A DNA stretch of 53,369 bases from an uncultured Eubacteriales bacterium (lineage in GTDB: Bacteria; Bacillota; Clostridia; Christensenellales; CAG-138): positions 1 to 53,369 of the forward strand of contig UQOG01000005.1 of the NCBI GenBank assembly GCA_900542615.1. The letters run 5' to 3'. Below the pieces are notes generated by a model that saw only the letters and a list, made by a program, of their open reading frames with translations, was not told where the DNA came from and did no database searches. The stretch's first letter is position 1. Every line of letters starts with the position of its first letter. Both the position numbers and the translations under genes were made by a program. Shown here one piece after another: positions 8,093-18,033 of this stretch.

Positions 8093-9105
8093 CTAGCGGT
8101 AGAAAAACACATTCCCGCCATAGGTGGCGTAATAGGTATAGCCGCTGCGGTCCGTGCCCCGACTGGCAGCGTGGAAATACATCACCTCTGCCGGCAGGAT
8201 CAAATTGCCGTCCACGAAGATCTGTTGTACCGCCGCCATGGCCGCCGTAGAGGGCGTCTTCAGGTTGCTGGTGGAAAACTGGTTTTTCTGATAGATGACC
8301 TCCTGGATGGTATTGGGGAAGCTGCTGCTGTGCAGCCGGTTATAGATCACGTTGGCCACCGCCACGTAGCTTTCCATATCCCCTTCCTTTTGCACCACCT
8401 GGGCCACCAGGTAAAGCTCGTCCGCCTGGGAGATGCTGGCAGACGGCGTAGGCGTTTCCTCCGTCACCGGGATGGAGACCTCCGGCGTGGGGGTAGGCGC
8501 TGGCGTAGGCTCCGCCTCCTTCACCTGGCCGATGGTCACATACTCCTTGAGCATATATCCCCGCAGGCCGTCCAGCTTCACCCGGTACCATTCCTCGCAC
8601 TTGCCCGTCACCAGCAGGGTGTCATAGCGCTCGTATTCCCCCAGCACCTCGTAGCCGGTGCCCGGGCCCGCCCGCAGGTTGATGGTCTTGGCGTTCACGT
8701 ACCCGTCCACATATTCGTCCAGCTCCTCCACCGTATAGGCGGCGGGGGTATTTTTCGGCGTGGCCGTGGGCGCCGGCGTGGACGCAGGGGTGACTTCCGG
8801 GGTCTGATCCGGCTGCTGCTGGCCTGCGGTCGCAGATGCCTCCAGCAAAAAGGCAGGCGTGGCCGTAACGGGCGGCAGGGTGATCTCCACCACATGGGCG
8901 TCCGCCGTAGGGCTGGCAGTTTCCGCCGTATCCTCCTCCGCCGCCGCCTTTGCCAAGGGGATGTTCTCCCCGTGGACAGAGGCCGCCGCCACGGCTTCCT
9001 CTTCCTCCTGGGCCACATTGGCCGTGGTAGCGGCTGCGGCGCAGCCCGTGAACAGGGCGGCGCACAGCAGCATCCCCAAGAGCTTACATACAGCTTTCCC
9101 GCCCA

Positions 9106-9106
<1 letters not shown>
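8093..9106 (-). CDS. Lipoprotein with SH3b domain and SleB-type cell-wall hydrolase domain
   Basis: 337 residues. A signal peptide ends in the lipobox LFTGC (Cys22), so the mature protein is probably lipid-anchored. Residues 23-120 are an Ala/Thr/Pro-rich linker. Residues 135-195 form an SH3b-like domain (NAKTINLRAGPGTGYEVLG). After a second Pro/Thr linker comes a SleB/CwlJ-type Hydrolase_2 domain (residues 225-337) with a candidate catalytic Glu in VVQKEGD, followed by VAVANVIYNRL. Members cleave peptidoglycan, often cortex, during germination. Its ATG overlaps the hslU stop as TAATG, indicating coupled translation. The low-complexity linkers suggest a surface-exposed protein. Confidence 0.85.
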
Positions 9107-10490
<1,384 letters not shown>

Positions 10491-10494
<4 letters not shown>

Positions 10495-11024
10495 ACTTCC
10501 TCCAAGGTGATGTGGCCGTTTGTGAATACGCAGATCTCCGACGCGATCTCAATGGCCTTGCGGGCGATCTCCCGGGCGGGCAGGTCTGTGTTTTCCTTCA
10601 GGGCTTTGGCAGCCGCCAGGGCGTAGTTGCCGCCGGAGCCGATGGCCGCGATGCCGTCGTCCGGGTCGATGACCTCCCCGCTGCCCGAGATGACCAACAG
10701 GTCCTCCTGGTCGGCGGCGATCAGCAGCGCCTCCAAATGCCGCAGGGCTTTATCGCTGCGCCAATCCTTGGCCAGGCTCACCGCCGCCCGGCGCAGGCTG
10801 CCCCCATACTGGGTGAGTTTGGCCTCAAACCATTCGCACAGGGAAAAGGCGTCCGCCACGGAGCCCGCAAACCCCACCACCACCTTGTCGTGGTAGAGCC
10901 TGCGCACCTTCTTCGCAGTGCCCTTCATGATGGTACGCTCTCCCATGGTGACCTGGCCGTCGCCGGCAATGGCGCAAACTCCGTCCCGCCGCACGGCCAC
11001 AATGGTCGTCCCCTCCAATGCCAT
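10491..11024 (-). CDS. hslV: HslV (ClpQ), peptidase subunit of the HslUV protease
   Basis: Ntn-hydrolase that forms the two-ring proteolytic core. The 177-residue product begins MALEGTTIVAVRRDG. By alignment with the family the nucleophile is the first Thr of TTIVAV, so a five-residue leader must be removed. GDGQVTMGERTIMKG, KVRRLYHDKVVVGFAGSVAD and the C-terminal FTNGHITLEEV fit the family. GAGG lies eight bases before this ATG; an upstream in-frame ATG at 11060 would add 12 non-conserved residues. It overlaps hslU by four bases. Confidence 0.95.
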
Positions 11025-11080
11025 AGCTGTTTCCTCGCATTCCTCCGGAAAGCCATACACGCCCCCCGGATTATATAGGT

Positions 11081-11090
11081 ATCATACCAC
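11081..11090 (-). promoter_or_regulatory. Possible extended -10 promoter of hslV-hslU
   Basis: Minus strand GTGG-TATGAT, a TGn extended -10 with no good -35. A second hexamer, TATAAT, lies at 11075-11070. The gap between trmFO and hslV is about 100 bases, so a separate promoter is plausible. Confidence 0.4.
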
Positions 11091-11126
11091 ATCTCCCCGG
11101 CTTATGGGGCCAAAGCGGCAATACCT

Positions 11127-12434
11127 TTACAGTTTATTCGCAATTATGCCATCTAGTGCCTGTAGCGCCCGCCGGGAAACGGCCTCATACCGTTCCGTTT
11201 TTTTTCTGGGGCGGCGCTCCTCCGGCAGCTCTGCCATGATGCCGAAGTTGATATTCATCGGCTGAAAATCCTTGCCGCAATAGCCGGATACATAGTGGGC
11301 CATGGCCCCCAGGGCGGTTTCCCTGGTAAAATCCACCGGCGGTTTTCCCAGGAGGCTATGGGCCAGGTTGATCCCCGCCACAAGGCCGGAGCCGGCGCTT
11401 TCCACATAGCCCTCCACCCCGGTGATCTGGCCTGCAAAATACAGGTTGGGTCGCTCGATGACGCAATAGCGGTAATCCAGCTTCCCGGGGGAAGGCAGGA
11501 AGGTATTCCGATGCATGACCCCATAGCGCAAAAACTCCGCGTGGGCAAGGCCGGGGATCATGCCGAACACCCGCCGCTGTTCCGGGAACTTCAGGTTTGT
11601 CTGGAACCCCACGATGTTGTACATGGCCCCTTCCGCGTCGTCCTGGCGCAGCTGCACCACGGCAAAGGGCTTTTTCCCGGTATGGGGGTCCACCAACCCA
11701 ACGGGCTTCAGGGGGCCAAAGGCCAAGGTCATCTCCCCCCGCTTGGCCATGACCTCCACAGGCATACACCCCTCGAATACCCGGGGCGTTTCAAATGCAT
11801 GGAGGGGCGCGGTCTCGGCCTGCACCAGCGCCCGGACAAACGCAAGGTATTCCGCCCGGTCCATGGGGCAATTCAAATAATCGCTGCCCCGCTCATACCG
11901 GGAGGCGCGAAAGACCTTATCCATCTCCAGGGAATCCGCCGCCACAATGGGGGCCGCCGCATCGTAAAAATGCAGGCCCGGGCCAAAGAGCCGCTGGATG
12001 TCCTCCAGAATGGGCCCGTCGGTGAGGGGCCCGGTGGCCACGATGGCAGGGGGGTCCGGCAGGGCCGTGACCTCCTGATGGACGACGGTGATGTTGGGAT
12101 GGGCCAGGATCCGGTCCGTGATCAGCCGGGTAAATCCCTCCCGGTCCACCGCCAGGGCGCCCCCCGCAGGCACCCGGGTCTCGTCCGCCGCCCAAATGAT
12201 CAGGGAATGCAGCCGGCGCATCTCCTCCTTCATCAAACCGGCCCCGTTTTGCAGCCGGTCGGAACGCAGGGAATTGGAACACACCAGCTCCCCAAAGGTA
12301 TCCGCCTTGTGGGCGGGCTGCCGCCTATGGGGCTTCATCTCGTACAGGCGCACCAGTAAGCCGCGTTCCGCCAACTGGAACGCGGCTTCGCAGCCGGCAA
12401 GGCCGGCGCCTATGACGCTTACGGTATCAGCCAT
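11127..12434 (-). CDS. trmFO: Folate/FAD-dependent tRNA m5U54 methyltransferase
   Basis: Makes ribothymidine-54 in the T loop of tRNA using methylenetetrahydrofolate and FAD. The 435-residue product starts MADTVSVIGAGLAGCEAAFQ, an FAD-binding Rossmann motif, and contains the TrmFO-specific GELVCSNSLRS segment with the conserved Cys, ITGVEGYVESAGSGLVAGIN near the C-terminus, and NINFGIMAELP. Length is normal. It starts inside the end of topA (8-base overlap) with AAGGA upstream, so the two are coupled. The xerC gene that often follows in Bacillus is absent here. Confidence 0.97.
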   Translation of the reverse strand: MADTVSVIGAGLAGCEAAFQLAERGLLVRLYEMKPHRRQPAHKADTFGELVCSNSLRSDRLQNGAGLMKEEMRRLHSLIIWAADETRVPAGGALAVDREGFTRLITDRILAHPNITVVHQEVTALPDPPAIVATGPLTDGPILEDIQRLFGPGLHFYDAAAPIVAADSLEMDKVFRASRYERGSDYLNCPMDRAEYLAFVRALVQAETAPLHAFETPRVFEGCMPVEVMAKRGEMTLAFGPLKPVGLVDPHTGKKPFAVVQLRQDDAEGAMYNIVGFQTNLKFPEQRRVFGMIPGLAHAEFLRYGVMHRNTFLPSPGKLDYRYCVIERPNLYFAGQITGVEGYVESAGSGLVAGINLAHSLLGKPPVDFTRETALGAMAHYVSGYCGKDFQPMNINFGIMAELPEERRPRKKTERYEAVSRRALQALDGIIANKL

Positions 12435-14538
12435 CGTTTTCCTTTTCTTCCTTATCCTTCTTCTGGGGCCGTACCACATAGCCGCAGGCCTTATCCGTGC
12501 ATAGGGTATAGCCGCCGTTTTGTCCCATCTTATGTACCATCATGCCGCCGCACTTGGGGCATTTTTCCTTGGTGGGCCGGTCCCAGGACACGAAATCGCA
12601 TTCCGGATACCGCTCGCAGCCGTAAAAGACCTTGCCCCGCTTGGACTTGCGCTTGATCAATGCGGCGCCGCACTTGGGGCAGGGCACGTCGATCTTTTCT
12701 ACGATGGCCTTGGTATTGCGGCAGGCCGGGAAATTGGGGCAGGCCAAAAACCGCCCGAACCGGCCCATCTTATACACCATCATGGCCCCGCACTTATCGC
12801 AGGGGATGTCGGAAACCTCGTCCTGGATCACGATCTTCTCGATGCTTTGGGAAGCCTTTTCCACGGTCTTTTCAAAGGGGCCGTAAAAATCGTCGAGCAC
12901 CGCGGTCCACTCCTGCTCCCCGTCCTTGACCTTATCCAGCTTGCTCTCCATATCCGCCGTGAACTTCACATCCACGATGTCCTTAAAATTGTCCTTCATC
13001 AGCTGGGTCACCACAAACCCCAGCTCCGTGGGGACCAGTTGCTTCTTTTCCCGCTGGACGTAGCCCCGCTCGATGATGGTGGAGATGGTGGGCGCATAGG
13101 TGCTGGGCCGGCCGATACCCTTTTCCTCCAGCAGCTTCACCAAAGACGCCTCCGTATACCGGGGGGGCGCCTGGGTAAATTTCTGCTCCTTGTCGATGGA
13201 GGCGGCCTGCAATTCTTCCCCCACCGTCAGCTTGGGCAGGGTGGGTTCCGCCTCCTCCGCCTCGTCCTTCCCCTCGGTATACAATACCGTATACCCGTCA
13301 AACAAGGTGCGGGAACCGGTGGTCTTATAGGTGCAGCCATTGGCGTCCAGGGTGACGGTGCTTACCTCGTAGCGGGCCTCCGTCATTTGGCTGGCCAAAA
13401 AGCGTTCGAAAATCAGCTTATACAGCTTATATTGGTTGTTGTTCAAGGACGCCTTCACATCCTGGGGCCGGTTCAGCAGGCTGGCGGGACGGATGGCCTC
13501 ATGGGCGTCCTGGGCGCCCTTGCGGCCCTTGTAGACGTTGGGCTTTGCCGGCACATAGGGCTGGCCATAGGTTTCGGCGATATAATCCCGGGCCTGGGCC
13601 TGGGCCTCCTCTGCCACCCGGACCGAGTCGGTACGGATATAGGTGATCAAGCCCGTTACCCCCTGGCCCTGGATCTCCACGCCCTCATAGAGCTGCTGGG
13701 CGATAAGCATGGTGAGCTTGGTGGTAAAGCCCAGCTTCCGGCTGGCTTCCTGCTGCAAGCTGCTGGTGGTAAAGGGCGGCGGCGCATGGCGGGTGCGCTC
13801 CCCAACCTTGATGTCCGTCACCCGGAAGGGCACGCCGCTGGAGGCCTCCACCACCTTTTCGGCCTCCGCCTGGGTATGCAGCTCCGTGCGCTTATCCCCA
13901 TAGCCATAGAACTTGGCCGGCAAAGGCTTTCGGCTGCCCTTGATCTTCAGCTGGGCGTTGATGAGCCAATACTCCTCCGGGACAAAGTCCATGATCTCCT
14001 TTTCCCGGTCGCACAGGATCCTGCAGGCCACGGACTGGACCCGGCCCGCGCTTAATCCCCGGCGCACCTTGGCCCAGAGGATGGGGCTGATCTTATATCC
14101 CACCAAACGGTCCAAGACCCGGCGGGCCTGTTGGGCGTCCACCAGGTTCATGTCGATGGCCCGGGCGGCTTTGACGGAATTCTTTACCGTATTGGCGGTG
14201 ATCTCGTTAAACTCAATGCGACATTTGGAGTCGATATCTAGCTTCAGGATCTGGGCCAGATGCCAGCTGATGGCTTCTCCCTCCATATCCGGGTCGGTGG
14301 CCAGATAGATCTTCTTGGCGTTCTTCGCTTCCCGGCGGATGGTCTCCAACACATCCCCCCGGCCCCGCAGGGTGATATACTTCGGGGTAAAGTTATGCTC
14401 CACATCTACCCCCAGCTGGCTTTTGGGCAGGTCCCGGACGTGCCCGTTGGAAGCGATGACCTTATATTTACTTCCTAAGAATTTTCCGATTGTCTTTGCC
14501 TTTGCAGGCGATTCCACGATGACCAACGTCTCCGCCAT
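12427..14538 (-). CDS. topA: DNA topoisomerase I
   Basis: Type IA enzyme that relaxes negative supercoils. 703 residues: toprim domain with VIVESPAKAKTI and the acidic triad in LATDPDMEGEAISWHL (the usual Arg of DxDREGE is Met here), the active-site Tyr in GLITYIRTDS near residue 300, and three C-terminal zinc ribbons with four Cys each (CDKCG...CPNFPAC, CPKCG...CERYPEC, CPKCG...CTDKAC). It ends in a basic and acidic tail. The ATG at 14538 gives the family N-terminus MAETLVIVESP; GGAGG is about 11 bases upstream. The gene follows a 406-base gap with unusual structure. Confidence 0.97.
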   Translation of the reverse strand: MAETLVIVESPAKAKTIGKFLGSKYKVIASNGHVRDLPKSQLGVDVEHNFTPKYITLRGRGDVLETIRREAKNAKKIYLATDPDMEGEAISWHLAQILKLDIDSKCRIEFNEITANTVKNSVKAARAIDMNLVDAQQARRVLDRLVGYKISPILWAKVRRGLSAGRVQSVACRILCDREKEIMDFVPEEYWLINAQLKIKGSRKPLPAKFYGYGDKRTELHTQAEAEKVVEASSGVPFRVTDIKVGERTRHAPPPFTTSSLQQEASRKLGFTTKLTMLIAQQLYEGVEIQGQGVTGLITYIRTDSVRVAEEAQAQARDYIAETYGQPYVPAKPNVYKGRKGAQDAHEAIRPASLLNRPQDVKASLNNNQYKLYKLIFERFLASQMTEARYEVSTVTLDANGCTYKTTGSRTLFDGYTVLYTEGKDEAEEAEPTLPKLTVGEELQAASIDKEQKFTQAPPRYTEASLVKLLEEKGIGRPSTYAPTISTIIERGYVQREKKQLVPTELGFVVTQLMKDNFKDIVDVKFTADMESKLDKVKDGEQEWTAVLDDFYGPFEKTVEKASQSIEKIVIQDEVSDIPCDKCGAMMVYKMGRFGRFLACPNFPACRNTKAIVEKIDVPCPKCGAALIKRKSKRGKVFYGCERYPECDFVSWDRPTKEKCPKCGGMMVHKMGQNGGYTLCTDKACGYVVRPQKKDKEEKENDG

Positions 14539-14944
14539 GAAAGCGCGTACCTCCAAATGTTCTACGTAATTCTTTCTTTGCTTTTCAAAGCCCCCAGGGC
14601 GCATTCCTATTTTGCCCGCTGCATTCAGCGGAAAACAGGCGATATCAACTTAAGCAGGAAGCCTTGCCCAAACCGGCGACGGGGCGAACAGCCTTGCGCC
14701 GTTTTAGGCCGCATTTGCCCGGGCGCTGTGCTAACCGGACATGGCGGGATATCCCCGCCAGCCAGGCCCGCCTTGCGCCAAGACAAATGCGGCCAGAATG
14801 CCCTTGGCCCTACGTGAAGCAGATTGGTTACAGCTATGTGAATGGGGGATATACCCTTAGGGAGTACAGCCCCTTTTTGCATGTATGCATTCCCTTTAGC
14901 GGAAAATGACCATGGATTTTACCGTTAAGCTACGGTTTTCCCCT
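14539..14944. other. 406-base intergenic region between dprA and topA with a nested inverted repeat
   Basis: No convincing gene: the longest frame, 14625-14882 on the minus strand, has no ribosome site and no recognisable family. The stretch holds an 88-base dyad (14707-14794, listed separately), two copies of GCCTTGCGCC (14691-14700 and 14770-14779), and the topA ribosome site. No dprA terminator with a T run was found. Confidence 0.55.
14707..14794. repeat. 88-base nested dyad with 11-bp arms
   Basis: GGCCGCATTTG (14707-14717) is the exact reverse complement of CAAATGCGGCC (14784-14794). Inside lies a second dyad, TGGCGGG-ATAT-CCCCGCCA (14742-14760), with one extra C. It could be a small structured RNA, a leader for topA, or a small repeat element with terminal inverted repeats. 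No target duplication is visible. Confidence 0.6.
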
Positions 14945-16054
14945 TTATCTCAAGCTATACAATCTACCCAGCGATTGCTTAATTATTCCCGATAATTCCA
15001 TATCTGTCAAGGCTAAATTTATTTCTGCAGCGCTGTAGCCTGTCAATTCGCACAATTCATCGATATTTCGCTCCTCCACCTGAAGCAGCCGCACCAGGAG
15101 GGTCTGCTCCAGGGTCAGCCGGCTTTCGTCGATCCATTTGGGAGCCGCCCTTTGTCCCGGCTGGATGTTGTACTCCTCCAGCACATCCTGGGCATCGCTT
15201 ACGGATTTTGCTAAGCCCTCCTTGATGAGCCGGTTGGTGCCCTTGCTCTTTTCATCCTGGGGCCGGCCCGGCACGGCAAACACATCCCGGCCCTGTTCCA
15301 GGGCGAAATCCACGGTGATGCTGGTGCCGCTTTTTAGCGCCGCTTCCACCACCATCACACCCTGGCTCAGGCCGCTGATAATCCGGTTCCGCTGGGGGAA
15401 ATAGGCAGGAAGCGGCTTTTCCCCCGGAAGGAATTCCGATACCACGGCCCCTCGTTCCACCACCTGCTCATACAGCTCCCGGTTCTGGGGCGGATATACC
15501 ACATCCACCCCGCAGCCCAACACCGCGATGGTGGGAAAGGGATTATCCGCCGCCTCCAGGGCGCCCTTGGCGCACAGCCCGTCGATGCCGTAGGCCAAGC
15601 CGGACACCACGCATACCCCTGCGCTGGAGAGATCCCGGGCCATGGTCATGGCGATCCGCTTCCCGTTTTCCGAGCAATTCCGGGAACCGATCATGGCGAT
15701 GGGCAGATGAATGACCTCCGGCAGCCTGCCCCGCACATACAAGCAGGTAGGCGGGCGCTGGATCTCCTTGAGCAGCTTTGGATAGTTGGCGTCCTCCAGC
15801 AGCACGGCCTGGATCCTGTGCCGCTCCATGTAGGCCAGGCAGCGATCGATATACCCTTCCTCCGCCTTCTGGTATAGCTGCCGGTTCAGACCGGCCTCCC
15901 GCTGATTCTTTTCGGGCAGGCAATGGTGCTTTGCGTCCCGAAAAACCGCTTCCGCATCCCCCTGGTAGTGAGCCAGAAGGGATGCGATGCGGCTGTGGGC
16001 CTGTCCCAGGGCAAAGCATAGCCATAGCCGGTACCGTCGTGCCTGCTGTTCCAT
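14945..16054 (-). CDS. dprA: DNA-processing protein A
   Basis: Binds incoming single-stranded DNA and loads RecA during transformation. 369 residues: an N-terminal SAM-like region, the Rossmann-type DprA core with IGSRNCSENGKRIA, SGLAYGIDGLCAKGAL, LGCGVDVVYPPQN and FPQRNRIISGLSQG, and a C-terminal winged-helix domain (residues 305-369). The ATG at 16054 has GGGGAGG just upstream inside the end of comM, only one base after the comM stop, so translation is coupled. A comM-dprA-topA order is common in Clostridia. Confidence 0.96.
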   Translation of the reverse strand: MEQQARRYRLWLCFALGQAHSRIASLLAHYQGDAEAVFRDAKHHCLPEKNQREAGLNRQLYQKAEEGYIDRCLAYMERHRIQAVLLEDANYPKLLKEIQRPPTCLYVRGRLPEVIHLPIAMIGSRNCSENGKRIAMTMARDLSSAGVCVVSGLAYGIDGLCAKGALEAADNPFPTIAVLGCGVDVVYPPQNRELYEQVVERGAVVSEFLPGEKPLPAYFPQRNRIISGLSQGVMVVEAALKSGTSITVDFALEQGRDVFAVPGRPQDEKSKGTNRLIKEGLAKSVSDAQDVLEEYNIQPGQRAAPKWIDESRLTLEQTLLVRLLQVEERNIDELCELTGYSAAEINLALTDMELSGIIKQSLGRLYSLR

Positions 16055-16055
16055 T

Positions 16056-17582
16056 TTATCCTCCCCAATACTTTTTGTCCAGACTACGGTATTGCAACGC
16101 TTCCGCCACATGCACGGCGTCGATGATCTCCTCCCCCGCCAGGTCCGCAATGGTCCGGGCCACCTTTCGGATCCGCCCGTAACCCCGCCCGCTCATATAC
16201 ATGGTATCGAAGGCCTTCTTCACCATGGCCTGGGCCCGGGCTGTCAGGGGGCAATAGCGGTTGATCTGCTCGCCGGCAAGCTGAGCGTTGAACAGGATGC
16301 CCTCCTCCCGGTACCGCTCCCGCTGCCGCTGCCGGGCCGCCTCCACCCGCTGCCGGACAGCGGCGCTGGGCTCCCCGGTACTCCGGCTGGCGATCTCCTC
16401 ATACCCCACCTCCGTCATCTCCACATGCAGGTCGATCCGGTCCAAAAAGGGCCCGGACAGCCGGTTTCGATACCGTTCCACCTGCGCCGGCGTACACCTA
16501 CACCGGCTGGTGCGGCCGCCATAATAGCCGCAGGGGCACGGGTTCATGGCTGCCACCAGCATGAAATCCGCCGGATAGGTGGCCCGGAAGGACGCCCGGG
16601 TGATGGTGACCTCCCGATCCTCCAGGGGCTGGCGCAGGGCCTCCAGGGCGTCCCGGGAAAACTCCGGCAGCTCGTCCAAAAACAGCACGCCCCCATGGGC
16701 CAGGCTGATCTCCCCGGGTTGGGCTTTGGGGCCGCCGCCTACCAGGGAGGGCAACGAGGCGCTGTGATGGGGCGCCCGGAAGGGCCGCTCCGCCGCGATG
16801 CCCCCGCTGCCCCGGAACGCCCCCGTGACGGAATGCACCTTGGTGATCTCCAGGGCCTCCCCAAAGGTCAGCTGGGGCATAATGGTGGGCATGGCCTTTG
16901 CAAGCATGGTTTTGCCGCTGCCCGGGGTGCCGATCAAAAGCAGGTTATGCCCGCCTGCCGCGGCGATCTCCGCCGCCCGCTTGGCCCCCTGCTGGCCCCG
17001 GATCTCGGAAAAATCCGTGCCCGGCCGGGTGGGCGCAGCTTCCCAGCGGCGCTGCGCCACCGGCGCAAATGCCCCCGGCTCCTGCAGCAAGGAAGCCGCC
17101 TCCCGTAGGGTCCCCACCGCATAGGCTTGGATCCCTTCCAGGTAGGCGGCTTCCCCCGCGTTTTCCTGCGGCAGCATGAACCGGGTCATGCCCTGGGCCC
17201 GGGCGCTGATCAGCATGGGCAGGAGCCCGTTGACCCCCCGCACGCCTCCATCCAGCGCCAGCTCCCCTAAAAACATCCATTCCTTGCCCGGCTGGGAGAT
17301 TTGCTCCGTGGCGGCCAGCAGCCCCAACGCAATGGGTAGGTCATACAGGGTCCCCTCTTTTTTCATGTCCGCCGGGGCCAGATTGATGGTGATCCGCCGG
17401 GGCGGCACCATGAACCCGCTGTTGCGTAGGGCCGCCCGCACCCGTTCCCTAGATTCCCGCACGGCAGCGTCAGGCAAGCCTACGGTATCGTAGGCCGGCA
17501 GGCCCTGGCTCACATCCACCTCCACCTCCACGGCAAAGCCGTGCAGGCCATACAGGCCATAGCTATGGATCTTCGAAAGCAT
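16056..17582 (-). CDS. comM: YifB/ComM family magnesium-chelatase-like AAA+ ATPase
   Basis: Hexameric helicase-like ATPase; characterised members promote branch migration during natural transformation. 508 residues: N-terminal Lon-like S5 fold domain (MLSKIHSYGLYGLHGF...GLPDAAVRESRERVRAAL), central AAA+ domain with Walker A GTPGSGKT near residue 220 and Walker B GGVLFLDELPEF, the Cys cluster NPCPCGYYG...CRC, and a C-terminal Mg-chelatase lid domain. Length is normal. It directly precedes dprA and follows the gtrA-like gene by 47 bases. Confidence 0.95.
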   Translation of the reverse strand: MLSKIHSYGLYGLHGFAVEVEVDVSQGLPAYDTVGLPDAAVRESRERVRAALRNSGFMVPPRRITINLAPADMKKEGTLYDLPIALGLLAATEQISQPGKEWMFLGELALDGGVRGVNGLLPMLISARAQGMTRFMLPQENAGEAAYLEGIQAYAVGTLREAASLLQEPGAFAPVAQRRWEAAPTRPGTDFSEIRGQQGAKRAAEIAAAGGHNLLLIGTPGSGKTMLAKAMPTIMPQLTFGEALEITKVHSVTGAFRGSGGIAAERPFRAPHHSASLPSLVGGGPKAQPGEISLAHGGVLFLDELPEFSRDALEALRQPLEDREVTITRASFRATYPADFMLVAAMNPCPCGYYGGRTSRCRCTPAQVERYRNRLSGPFLDRIDLHVEMTEVGYEEIASRSTGEPSAAVRQRVEAARQRQRERYREEGILFNAQLAGEQINRYCPLTARAQAMVKKAFDTMYMSGRGYGRIRKVARTIADLAGEEIIDAVHVAEALQYRSLDKKYWGG

Positions 17583-17629
17583 GTTCCGCCCCTCTGCCCG
17601 GCCGGGGCCAAAACCCTCTGGCGGGCCGT

Positions 17630-18016
17630 TTATTTGAAAACGAAAAGCTTATTCCCGATAAAATTGATCACCATCACCACGGCCGTCACCGCGCCCTTGG
17701 CGATCAGGTTGCTCTCGATGCCAAGGGTATCGTAGCATACCCGCAACAGCGCCACCGATATACTTAAGGATACCAGATTGACTGCCACAAAGGCAACAAA
17801 TTCCCGTTTGGTATATCGTTTTCCCTTCCCAAAGGTCCACCGGCTGTTGAAAAAGTAACTGTTCAACAGCCCGCAGGTATAGGAAATGCACTGGGCCGGC
17901 GCATAATGCAGCCCCAGGTATACCAGCAGCTGGTACACCAGGAAGTCCACCAGGGTATTTAATACCCCCACCAGTCCAAACTTGATGAATTGGAGCCCGT
18001 GTTCTTTCAGCTTCAT
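17630..18016 (-). CDS. GtrA family small membrane protein
   Basis: 128 residues with four predicted transmembrane helices in the GtrA arrangement: QFIKFGLVGVLNTLVDFLVY at the N-terminus, the NSYFFNSRWTF motif between helices 2 and 3, and the final VINFIGNKLFVF. GtrA-like proteins are thought to move polyprenyl-phosphate-linked sugars across the membrane. The ATG at 18016 begins the conserved part, 17 bases after the glycosyltransferase fusion, so the two are almost certainly one operon: flippase plus lipid-sugar-using transferase. The longer frame upstream is a shadow of that gene. Confidence 0.9.
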   Translation of the reverse strand: MKLKEHGLQFIKFGLVGVLNTLVDFLVYQLLVYLGLHYAPAQCISYTCGLLNSYFFNSRWTFGKGKRYTKREFVAFVAVNLVSLSISVALLRVCYDTLGIESNLIAKGAVTAVVMVINFIGNKLFVFK

Positions 18017-18033
18017 CGTCCCGCCCCCGTTCG

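Noticed and set aside
12520..14055. 511-codon open frame on the plus strand opposite topA
   Set aside because: Antisense shadow of topA: no ribosome site, Leu/Gly/His-rich product, no motifs.
14625..14882. 85-codon minus-strand frame in the dprA-topA gap
   Set aside because: No ribosome site, no recognisable family, and it runs through the nested dyad; non-coding structure explains the region better.
16055..16150. Longer dprA start upstream of 16054
   Set aside because: The extension would be read from comM in another frame and lacks family similarity; a strong ribosome site supports 16054.
15987..17108. 373-codon open frame on the plus strand opposite comM
   Set aside because: Shadow of the Walker-motif-bearing comM gene; product has no recognisable fold.
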